Source of the DNA: Anaerolineaceae bacterium
GTDB taxonomy: Bacteria; Chloroflexota; Anaerolineae; Anaerolineales; Anaerolineaceae
DNA: 64,000 nt
Reading direction: 5' to 3'
NCBI GenBank assembly: GCA_002702705.1
Contig: PABH01000028.1
Coordinates: 1-64,000 of the forward strand
Both the position numbers and the translations under genes were made by a program. The notes beneath the pieces were generated by a model. The model had not been told where the DNA came from. It saw only the letters and a program-made list of their open reading frames with translations, and searched no databases. Shown here piece after piece: positions 16,632 to 23,809 of this stretch (position 1 is the stretch's first letter; every line of letters begins with the position of its first letter).

Positions 16632-17588
16632 TTATAAAATTAGCTGTTCCAATATTTCACGCGCTTGAGTAACAACCGCCTTTTTCAACTCATCAGGTTC
16701 CACAACTTCAACAAAACCAGCCAGACCAAAAACGAGCATTTTTGCCATGAGTTCAGAATCCATTTTCAGAGATATTGTTTTCCATTCTTTATCGTTTGTT
16801 TCTTTTATAAGTTTCCAACGTCCGGGCATTAGCCATTTAATGAAAGATATCCGCTCAGGGTGAATGTGTAGGACACAGTTATACTCGGACGGTAAATTTT
16901 CAATGTTTTGTGCATGTGTACGCCAATAGGTTGGCAGGTCAAAATCGAGGCGGCGAGAAAACGACCTGTCGAGCAGGCGTACCGAATGGATACGGGTAAC
17001 CCGATAAGTACGCAGTTCCTTATCCCGTTCCGCTAACAAATACCAGACACTCGATTTGCATACCAGACTATAAGGGGCTAAAAGACGCTGGGTTAATTTT
17101 CCGTCAAACGTCTCATATGCCACTTCAATGAGCCTGTCTTCATAAACAGCTTTCTGAATATCTTCCCAGAAGGGTGAGATGGAAGTTTCATGCCACCACC
17201 AAGTTGGGTCGATCATCAAACGTTGTCGAATATGTTCGGCAGTGGAATGTTGTGTATTCGGCAAAGCAGCCAATAATTTGAGTAAGAGCCGTTCCCCTGC
17301 ATCACCCAAACCGACATCACGCAGGGCGTTTTGGTTATTGGCGATAAACAGACTTTGCACTTCGAATTTATTCAAACCTGTTAACGTTGTGCGATATTCT
17401 TCCACGAGTGCAATTCCGCCGCCATGTCCGCCTTCGGTGTAAATCGGCACGCCGGAGAACGATAAAGCGTTGATGTCACGTAAGATCGTTCGACGCGAGA
17501 CCTCCAATTCTTCTGCCAGCGTTTTGGTAGTCATCTTGCCGCGTGTTTGTAATAATAAAATGATGGATAATAGCCGATCTGCTCGCAT
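16632..17588 (-). CDS. WYL-domain transcriptional regulator (YafY/DeoR-like)
   Basis: A 318-residue regulator from ATG 17588, which has GAGG six to seven bases upstream; the frame stays open 13 codons further but that would run into the palindrome. The N-terminal winged helix-turn-helix reads MRADRLLSIILLLQ then TLAEELEVSRRTILRDINAL. The WYL region follows (APYSLVCKSSVWYLLAERDKELRTYRVTRI), with tyrosine/arginine ligand-binding residues, then a C-terminal WCX-like segment. It is transcribed divergently from the alpha/beta hydrolase gene, with a perfect palindrome between them, so it probably controls that gene and itself. Confidence 0.9.
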   Translation of the reverse strand: MRADRLLSIILLLQTRGKMTTKTLAEELEVSRRTILRDINALSFSGVPIYTEGGHGGGIALVEEYRTTLTGLNKFEVQSLFIANNQNALRDVGLGDAGERLLLKLLAALPNTQHSTAEHIRQRLMIDPTWWWHETSISPFWEDIQKAVYEDRLIEVAYETFDGKLTQRLLAPYSLVCKSSVWYLLAERDKELRTYRVTRIHSVRLLDRSFSRRLDFDLPTYWRTHAQNIENLPSEYNCVLHIHPERISFIKWLMPGRWKLIKETNDKEWKTISLKMDSELMAKMLVFGLAGFVEVVEPDELKKAVVTQAREILEQLIL

Positions 17589-17602
17589 GTTTTTCCTCAA
17601 TC

Positions 17603-17627
17603 TTGGGTGACACAAGATGTCACCCAA
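17603..17627. promoter_or_regulatory. Operator-like perfect palindrome
   Basis: TTGGGTGACA and TGTCACCCAA form a perfect 10+10 bp inverted repeat with a 5-base spacer, 15 bases ahead of the regulator's ATG and 46 bases ahead of the hydrolase ATG. Its position in a divergent regulator/target gap, and the lack of a T-run, point to an operator bound by the WYL regulator. This is inference from position and symmetry. Confidence 0.75.
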
Positions 17628-17672
17628 TGGTTTGTATCATCATTATATATCAGAAAACAATAGGAGAACGAA

Positions 17673-18497
17673 ATGATACAGACAAAAAAAGGTTATTTAA
17701 AATTGGAGGACGGGCAGTTGTACTACGAGATGGCAGGCAAAGGAAAACCACTTGTTCTGTCACATGCGGCATTCCTCGACAGCAGAATGTTCGATGCCAT
17801 CTGGGAGCCGCTGATTAAACATTTCTGCGTGATTCGATACGATATGCTTGGTTTTGGACAATCCAGCCCGGCGACAGGCCCACTTAACCGCCGCGAAGAT
17901 TTGGGGAAACTACTCAATCATCTCGAAGTAACCGATGCGCATTTGCTTGGATGTTCCAATGGCGGACAGATCAGCCTTGACCTGGCCCTTGAACAGCCCC
18001 ATCGCTTCAAATCATTGACCCTGGTTGGCGCCACCCCGAGCGGCTTTGAATTACGCGGAGAGCCCCCGCGTTACATGTTTGAAATGTTCGATGCGATGCA
18101 AAAAGGGGATATCGATCACTCGAATGAACTTCAAATCCGAATATGGTTGGATGGCGAAACGCGAGATCCGGAACAGGTTGACTCGACGTTACGTAAAAAG
18201 GCATTGGAGATGAATCGTATTCCCGTATCGCAAAGCACATTTTTTATCGCGGATGTACAGCCGGTCAATCCGCTTGACCCGACTGCCATTACTCGATTGG
18301 AGTCGGTAAACTGTCCAACATTGGTTATAACCGGAGTGCTAGACCACCCTGAAGTACAACGCGCTGCTGATGAAATGGTCAAACGGATTCCCGATGCTCA
18401 AAAAATTATTATTCCATCAAGTGGACATGTTCCCAGCTATGAGCAGCCAGAGACTTTTGTTAAACTGTTATTGGATTTTCTGGGCAGCATTCATTAA
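17673..18497 (+). CDS. Alpha/beta hydrolase
   Basis: A 274-residue soluble alpha/beta hydrolase. The nucleophile elbow is GCSNGG (Ser in G-x-S-x-G), the oxyanion region is LSHAAFLDSRMF, and the likely acid and base are D in TGVLDHPE and H in SSGHVPSYEQPE. The order and 274-residue length fit small esterases, lactonases or C-C hydrolases of the 3-oxoadipate enol-lactonase-like group; the substrate is not determinable. The start ATG has GGAG upstream. It is divergent from a WYL regulator across a palindrome, so induction by the regulator's ligand is likely. Confidence 0.88.
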   Translation: MIQTKKGYLKLEDGQLYYEMAGKGKPLVLSHAAFLDSRMFDAIWEPLIKHFCVIRYDMLGFGQSSPATGPLNRREDLGKLLNHLEVTDAHLLGCSNGGQISLDLALEQPHRFKSLTLVGATPSGFELRGEPPRYMFEMFDAMQKGDIDHSNELQIRIWLDGETRDPEQVDSTLRKKALEMNRIPVSQSTFFIADVQPVNPLDPTAITRLESVNCPTLVITGVLDHPEVQRAADEMVKRIPDAQKIIIPSSGHVPSYEQPETFVKLLLDFLGSIH

Positions 18498-18590
18498 CCT
18501 GAGGTTCTGTCTTATCTTAAAACTTATTCCTTTGTCATTCCTGCAGGAAGCCCTTATTTTCTGATTTTTGAAAATGAGAGAGGAAAATAA

Positions 18591-18623
18591 AAAACGCCCT
18601 CCAACACGGAGAGCGTTTCATTT
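18591..18623. terminator. Bidirectional intrinsic terminator
   Basis: AAAACGCCCTCC pairs with GGAGAGCGTTT around AACAC, with A- and T-rich flanks. It lies between the convergent hydrolase (+) and DUF35 (-) genes. The design repeats that of the terminator at 14716-14748. Confidence 0.85.
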
Positions 18624-18636
18624 TTAATAAATATAG

Positions 18637-19035
18637 TTATCCCATCACAGGCCGGAACTTATACCCATACACAATCATGCCGCGTTCGGCTTCGTCTGTG
18701 CGTAATTTGCGGGTCACCATTTCGACGGGCATACCGATTTCAATCGATTGGTCGCCGATGTCGGTCAGTTGGGCGGTGACAACGGGGCCTTCTTCCAGTT
18801 GGACAAGAGCCATGGTGTAGGGGGCAGCCTGTTCAAACCCGGTGGGGGCACTGGTCATTTTGGTAAAGGAATAAACCTGGCCTCTACCGCTGAAGGCAAA
18901 TTGGGTTTTGGCTTCGCCGCCGCAGTATGGGCAGACATCTCGCGGGGGAAAGATTTTTGAATCACAATGTGGGCAAACTTCACCAACCAGTGCATATCGT
19001 TGTTTTTTTAATCGCCAATGGCGCGGAACTTCCAT
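18637..19035 (-). CDS. DUF35 zinc-ribbon/OB-fold protein
   Basis: A 132-residue protein with an N-terminal zinc ribbon (CPHC at about 21-24 and CPYC at about 36-39) followed by a DUF35 OB-fold (GRGQVYSFTKM...APYTMALVQLEEGPVVTAQL). In archaea a DUF35 protein holds thiolase and HMG-CoA synthase in one complex so that acetoacetyl-CoA is passed directly (established for methanogen enzymes). Here it is the last gene of the same four-gene set, about 106 bases after the thiolase homologue, so a scaffold role is likely. The start ATG at 19035 has AAAGGAG upstream. Confidence 0.9.
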   Translation of the reverse strand: MEVPRHWRLKKQRYALVGEVCPHCDSKIFPPRDVCPYCGGEAKTQFAFSGRGQVYSFTKMTSAPTGFEQAAPYTMALVQLEEGPVVTAQLTDIGDQSIEIGMPVEMVTRKLRTDEAERGMIVYGYKFRPVMG

Positions 19036-19141
19036 TTGATCACTCCTTTAATTTTCGTACTGTTCCAAGTCTACCTTTATGAATCTATCAGGAACTATCA
19101 AAAAACTATCAAAAGCTATAAATCAGACAAAATTAATCGGT

Positions 19142-20302
19142 TTAAGCCATTTTTTCAAGCACATGGGTGACCGCTGTTGAAGCCGGACCACCCAAACTTT
19201 GCACCAAACCGAGCCGGGCATTGGGTATCTGGTTTTCCCCAGCCTGACCGCGTAATTGCAAAACGGCTTCCACGATCTGATAAGCACCGGTGGCACCCAA
19301 AGGAAAGCCGCGTGCTTTTAATCCACCCATGGTGGAGATGGGCAAATCTCCATGACGGGTGAGGGTGTTACCCAGGGCTAATTTCCAGCCTTCACCGCGC
19401 GGGGCGAAACCGGCCGCTTCCAGCGAGAGCACGGCATAAATGGAAAAGGCATCGTGCAGTTCAAAAAAGTCAACATCACTGGGTAAAATACCCGCCTGAT
19501 GGCAGGCTTGTTCCAAAGAAATTCCTGCCGCACGGAAAGCCAATGGATCGGGCCGGTCATGGACCGCCAGGGTATCGATGGCGGTATCGGAGCCAATCAC
19601 CCGCACCAGGGAATGGGGCAGGTCTTTGGCGATGTCAGGTGTGGTCAGTAAAATTGCAGCGGCTCCATCCGCATAGGGTGCGACATCAAACATATTTAAG
19701 GGTTCAGATACCATCCCTGCTTTCATGTACATCTCAGGGCGCAGGGCCTTGCGGAACATGGCATTTGGGTTATGGACTGCGTTTTCATGGGCGATCAGGG
19801 GAAATGCCCCAAAGGCATCCCGCTGTGCGCTGGGATTTTCGTGCAGATACCGCTGAAAGAGCAAACCAGCCTGGCTGAGCGGGGTTAAGCCCTGCACGTA
19901 TTCATAATCGTAGTCCAGTATCTGATAAATGGGATCGTCCTGATCTTGCCCGGCACGGTCGGTATATTTTTCCACACCTACTGCCATGGCAACATCCACC
20001 CAACCGGAAGCTACCGCCAGGTACGCCATCCGGAAGGCAGCCGCTGATGAAGCTTCTCCGGCTTCCACGCTGTAGGCTTCGATCCCTTCCAGGTTGGTGT
20101 TATCGGTCAGCAAGGCACCCAAATTGGCCTGGTGGGAGGCTACTGGGGCCAATAAATTACCGACATACATACTTTCCGGTTTTAAACCACCTGCATCTTT
20201 CCGCGCAGCCTGAATGGCCAGGGCGGAACTATTTCTTAACGAAAGCTCCCATTGTTCTCCTACCGGGGTTTGCCCGATGCCTGCAATCACAACGTCACGC
20301 AT
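19142..20302 (-). CDS. Thiolase homologue with degenerate active site
   Basis: A 386-residue thiolase-fold protein of the SCP2/archaeal acetoacetyl-CoA thiolase group. Fold blocks are intact: VEAGEASSAAAFRMAYLAV (79-97), the cofactor-pocket block ELHDAF with H283, and the C-terminal GGLKARGFPLGATG (326-339). The residue aligned with the nucleophilic Cys of VEAACAS is E83, and the His of the usual GHPLGATG is F333. Both are clear in the DNA. Classical thiolase chemistry therefore looks impossible. It may be structural, or act as an aldolase-like enzyme as DUF35-partnered Ltp2 does. It lies 9 bases after HMG-CoA synthase in one operon. Confidence 0.88.
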   Translation of the reverse strand: MRDVVIAGIGQTPVGEQWELSLRNSSALAIQAARKDAGGLKPESMYVGNLLAPVASHQANLGALLTDNTNLEGIEAYSVEAGEASSAAAFRMAYLAVASGWVDVAMAVGVEKYTDRAGQDQDDPIYQILDYDYEYVQGLTPLSQAGLLFQRYLHENPSAQRDAFGAFPLIAHENAVHNPNAMFRKALRPEMYMKAGMVSEPLNMFDVAPYADGAAAILLTTPDIAKDLPHSLVRVIGSDTAIDTLAVHDRPDPLAFRAAGISLEQACHQAGILPSDVDFFELHDAFSIYAVLSLEAAGFAPRGEGWKLALGNTLTRHGDLPISTMGGLKARGFPLGATGAYQIVEAVLQLRGQAGENQIPNARLGLVQSLGGPASTAVTHVLEKMA

Positions 20303-20311
20303 AGGGTCTCC

Positions 20312-21394
20312 TTAGGTCAGGGCCAGTTTTCCGCGTAAGCGGGAATAGGTGGCATAGTCGATTTCGGTGCGGCGGGCGATATAATCTGTTGTTTTGGTGG
20401 CGTTTCCCTGCCGTTCGAGAATTTTATCGGTGACGGTGATGTCCATCGCGTCCGATCCGGCGCCGGAACCAAACGAGACCATTAGGATACGGTCACCGGG
20501 TTTGGCTTCGTCCAGAACAGCCGTCAAACCAACCACGGCGGCCCCGGCATAGGTATTACCAATCACCGGGCATAATAAGCCGGTTTTGATCTGTTCTTTG
20601 GAAAAACCAAGCTGGGCGGCTACCCGCTGGGGGAATTTGGTATTGGGCTGATGGAAAATGGCATATTGATAATCGCTTGGTTGGGTGCCCATTTCTTTCA
20701 TCATGTGACTGCCTGCTTCCGTGATGTGTTTAAAATAAGCCGGGTCGCCGGTAAAGCGCTGCCCGTGTTCGGGGTAGGATTGTTTGGGGCGGCGCCAGAA
20801 ATCGGGTGTATCGGTAACATACGAAAAGGTGGCGTTGATGACGGCCAGGGATTCTTCTCCCGGTCCGAGAATATAAGCAGCACCACCAGCGGCAGCTGTA
20901 TATTCAAGCGCATCACCAGGGCGTCCCTGGGCGGTATCCGCACCAATGGCGAGGGCATACCGTGCCATGCCGGAACCAACCAGCCCCATGGCGGCAACCA
21001 TGGCTTCGGTCCCGGCTTTACAGGCGAATTCCCAATCACCAGCCTGAACGTGGGGTGAGCAGCCAATCGCTTCCGCGACGATGGTTGAAGAAGGTTTGAC
21101 AGCATAGGGGTGGGACTCCGAGCCAACCCACACGGCACGTAAGTCGGTTGGGTCAATCAGGGCTCGTTTGAGAGCGTTGCGAGAGGCCTCAATTGAAATG
21201 GAGATGGTATCTTCATCCAAGCCGGGCACGGCTTTTTCTTTAATCGGTAAACCGGATGTGTCACCGTCTTTCCAGATGCGGGCTACTTCCACCGCAGGTA
21301 AACGGTAGCGGGGGATATAAACCCCGTATCCAATAATGCCAACCGGCAGTTTTGATTTTAATAAAATTGAATTTAAAGCAGGATTCGTTTCCAT
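20312..21394 (-). CDS. Archaeal-type hydroxymethylglutaryl-CoA synthase
   Basis: A 360-residue HMG-CoA synthase that condenses acetyl-CoA with acetoacetyl-CoA in the mevalonate pathway. The catalytic Cys is C125 in [10 protein letters not shown], the general base His is H248 in [15 protein letters not shown], and the Glu is probably in [10 protein letters not shown] (about 93). [11 protein letters not shown] near 280 is also typical. Unlike the thiolase homologue next to it, the active site is complete. It starts three bases after the HMG-CoA reductase stop, showing co-transcription. Length and the DUF35/thiolase neighbours are of the archaeal arrangement. Confidence 0.93.
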   Translation of the reverse strand: METNPALNSILLKSKLPVGIIGYGVYIPRYRLPAVEVARIWKDGDTSGLPIKEKAVPGLDEDTISISIEASRNALKRALIDPTDLRAVWVGSESHPYAVKPSSTIVAEAIGCSPHVQAGDWEFACKAGTEAMVAAMGLVGSGMARYALAIGADTAQGRPGDALEYTAAAGGAAYILGPGEESLAVINATFSYVTDTPDFWRRPKQSYPEHGQRFTGDPAYFKHITEAGSHMMKEMGTQPSDYQYAIFHQPNTKFPQRVAAQLGFSKEQIKTGLLCPVIGNTYAGAAVVGLTAVLDEAKPGDRILMVSFGSGAGSDAMDITVTDKILERQGNATKTTDYIARRTEIDYATYSRLRGKLALT

Positions 21395-21397
21395 TCT

Positions 21398-22693
21398 TTA
21401 TTGTTTTCTCCAATTCGCCAAAATTTCGGATGCGCGGTCAATCCGCACGTTTTTTTCTGAAGCCAGCTTAACGGCCAGTTTGGTAATTTCTTCCCCTTCC
21501 GCACCGGCGGCAATGGCTACCTGGCGGGCGTGTAAGGTCATGTGCCCGCGTTGGATGCCTTCGGTTGCCAGGGCACGTAAGGCGGCCAGATTTTGCGCTA
21601 AACCTACCGAAACGATGATTTCGGCCAAGTCACTGGCAGTTTTTACATTCATTAATTGCAGGGCAGCTTTGGCTGCCGGGTGAACACGGGTTGCGCCACC
21701 CACAATACCAACCGTCATTGGCATTTCCAATGTGCCGACCAGGTTACCCTTTTCGTCTTTGGCCCAGGTGGTCAGGCTGGTATATTTTCCGCTGCGAGCG
21801 GCATAGGCATGGGCACCGGCTTCCACGGCACGCCAATCGTTGCCGGTGGCGATCACAACCGGGTCAATGCCGTTCATGATGCCTTTATTGTGGGTTGCGG
21901 CTCGGTAGGGGTCGGAGGCGGCAAAGGCCCAGGCTTCAATGATGCCGTCACGCACTTCTTCCCCGCTGTATTCGCCAAATGCGAGCTGTTCGAGGGTGAA
22001 GGTGGCGCGGGCACGGGCTAAACGCCGGTCTGCCAGGTTGGAAAGGATGCGTAAATGCACACGCCCGCCGCTGATGGCTTCGATTTCGGGTGCCAGGCGT
22101 TCTGCGGCGGTATTAACCGCATTGGCGCCCATCGCATCCCGTACGTCAAAGATGAGGTGGATCACCAAAAAGGACCCAATGGGAGAATCTTCGATGAGCC
22201 GAACTTGCAGATCACGCGGACCGCCGCCTAATTTTTGTAAGACCGGGTCCACGGTGGCGGCCATTTCGAGCAGTTTTTCCCGATTTTCGAGCAGTTTGAA
22301 ACGGGCGGTCTGGATTTCGGCGGTGTCCAGCACTTGAATCTGGGCGATCATTTCCGGGGTGGTGGTGTGGGCGGTAAAACCGCCGCTGGCTGCTGCTAAC
22401 TTTGCCATAAAGGAGGCGCCGGCAACAACGGATGGTTCTTCAATAACCATGGGAATGAGCACTTCACGCCCATTGATGATGAAATTTTGGGCCAGGCCGA
22501 GTGGGAGGGCAAAGGTACCAATCACATTTTCAATCATGTGGTCGGCCTGTTCGGCAGTTAGGCCATTTTCACCGCTTAAGATATCCAAAAGAGCTGGTTC
22601 GATTTGTTTTTCTTTGGCCAGCCAGGATCGTCTTTCTTCCACACTCAGGTTATAGAATTTAATGGGTTTATTTTCCTGGGTTGATTTTTGCAT
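21398..22693 (-). CDS. mvaA: Class II hydroxymethylglutaryl-CoA reductase
   Basis: A 431-residue HMG-CoA reductase, the committed step to mevalonate. Motifs in order: ENVIGTFALPLGLAQNF (55-71), EEPSVVAGAS (85-94, catalytic Glu), DAMGANAVNT (185-194, nucleotide site), THNKGIMNG with K269, an Asp in ATGNDWRAVE, and GHMTLHARQVA with H383. The compact length without an N-terminal membrane anchor is that of the bacterial class II enzymes. The start ATG at 22693 has CGGAG six bases upstream. It is the first gene of the four-gene operon; cofactor preference cannot be judged safely. Confidence 0.95.
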   Translation of the reverse strand: MQKSTQENKPIKFYNLSVEERRSWLAKEKQIEPALLDILSGENGLTAEQADHMIENVIGTFALPLGLAQNFIINGREVLIPMVIEEPSVVAGASFMAKLAAASGGFTAHTTTPEMIAQIQVLDTAEIQTARFKLLENREKLLEMAATVDPVLQKLGGGPRDLQVRLIEDSPIGSFLVIHLIFDVRDAMGANAVNTAAERLAPEIEAISGGRVHLRILSNLADRRLARARATFTLEQLAFGEYSGEEVRDGIIEAWAFAASDPYRAATHNKGIMNGIDPVVIATGNDWRAVEAGAHAYAARSGKYTSLTTWAKDEKGNLVGTLEMPMTVGIVGGATRVHPAAKAALQLMNVKTASDLAEIIVSVGLAQNLAALRALATEGIQRGHMTLHARQVAIAAGAEGEEITKLAVKLASEKNVRIDRASEILANWRKQ

Positions 22694-22881
22694 GCAGTCT
22701 CCGCGAATCCTTTTTCAGTATTGTATAGTCGTAATTTTACAAAGAAGAATCTGGCAAAACCTATCAACTTCTTTATCCTTATACAAAGCTTATATATTTT
22801 TCAGGGGAGATTCACGAATTTGTAACAGGTTTTGTGTAATATAAAAGAACAGACCTCAAGATACCCGATTGGCGCACGGCA

Positions 22882-22935
22882 CCTCCCGTTGGTGAAATGG
22901 GAAGGTATCATGTAAAGAACCTTCCCAACGGGAGG
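22882..22935. repeat. Strong nested hairpin
   Basis: CCTCCCGTT (22882-22890) plus GGGAAGGT (22899-22906) pair perfectly with ACCTTCCC (22919-22926) plus AACGGGAGG (22927-22935), leaving one 8-base bulge and a 12-base loop. No T-run follows on either strand. It lies upstream of the mevalonate operon and beyond the 3' end of the metallohydrolase gene. It could be a factor-independent stop for the latter, a leader structure of the former, or a mobile palindrome. Confidence 0.6.
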
Positions 22936-22942
22936 ATTATTC

Positions 22943-23022
22943 GCACACAGATGTACAGAGATACGGAGAAGAGAGAAAAACGAAATTATTTTTTCTGTGC
23001 TTCCGTACTTCCGTGTGTGATA
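22943..23022. repeat. Imperfect inverted repeat rich in ACACAGA..GGAGAA
   Basis: The arm ACACAGATGTACAGAGATACGG is mirrored by the complement of CTTCCGTACTTCCGTGTGTGA with several mismatches. Related wording (TTGCACAGAAATACAGAATTG then TATTTCCGCCATTCCG) occurs at 28520-28600. Such ACAGAGA/TCTCTGT intergenic repeats are familiar from Chloroflexota and cyanobacterial genomes. Otherwise the gap 22694-23085 holds only the nested hairpin. Confidence 0.45.
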
Positions 23023-23085
23023 TTACTAGATGGTTAGAGATACGATTTGAAGATTAACTAATCAATGCCGGACTTTGGACCCAAT

Positions 23086-23775
23086 TTATTCCAACGTAAA
23101 ACTTTCACCTGGTTTGATGACATGTACCTTAGTTTGGGTCTCTTTTTCAACCCGGTTCGCCCAGGCTTTTGGATCCTGGCTGATCAGATCCCAAGTGTTA
23201 AAATGAATTGGGATGACGTGTTTGGGTCGGATTAACTTCACCGCCCGTAAGGCATCATCCGGTCCCATTGTAAAATTATCCCCAATCGGGAGGACAGCCA
23301 GGTCGATACCCTCATCACCAATTAACTGCATATCCCCGAACAAACCGGTATCCCCGGCAATATAAATCTTTAAATCATCTTTGGTGGTTAGCAAAAATCC
23401 GGCCGGGTTACCGCCGTAACTGCCATCAGGCAGGGCAGAACCATGCAGGGCCAGGGTTAATTTCAGGTAACCGAAGGGGTGGTTAAATCCGCCGCCCAGA
23501 TGTTGGCCGTGGGTTTTTTTGACACCTTGACCATCCAACCATGCCGCGATTTCAAAATTGGAAATCGCCATTGCACCCGTGCGTTCTGCAATTTTGATGG
23601 TGTCACCCACATGATCACCATGACCATGGGTAATAAGAATATAATCTGCTTCGACCTGATCGGCGTTGACCGCTGCCGCAGGATTTCCGCTGAAGAATGG
23701 GTCGATTAAAAGTTTATATCCGGCTGTTTCCAGTCCAAGTGTGGCATGACCATACCAGGTTAATTTGGTTTTCAT
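23086..23775 (-). CDS. UPF0173 metal-dependent hydrolase
   Basis: A 229-residue metallo-beta-lactamase-fold hydrolase of the UPF0173 group. The metal-binding THGHGDHVGD motif lies at about 49-58, with further ligands in GDTGLFGDM and IPIHFNTW. The opening WYGHATLGLETAGYKLLIDPFFSGNP is a close match to the family. Length is normal and no signal peptide is seen, so it is cytoplasmic. The start ATG at 23775 has AAGGAGG. The physiological substrate of UPF0173 proteins is not established. Confidence 0.92.
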   Translation of the reverse strand: MKTKLTWYGHATLGLETAGYKLLIDPFFSGNPAAAVNADQVEADYILITHGHGDHVGDTIKIAERTGAMAISNFEIAAWLDGQGVKKTHGQHLGGGFNHPFGYLKLTLALHGSALPDGSYGGNPAGFLLTTKDDLKIYIAGDTGLFGDMQLIGDEGIDLAVLPIGDNFTMGPDDALRAVKLIRPKHVIPIHFNTWDLISQDPKAWANRVEKETQTKVHVIKPGESFTLE

Positions 23776-23809
23776 ATTTCCTCCTTATAAATAAACGTAC
23801 CGGGAAAAT

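Noticed and set aside
21656..22337. Long plus-strand open frames opposite HMG-CoA reductase
   Set aside because: They are antisense to a conserved enzyme in GC-rich sequence and encode no recognisable protein.
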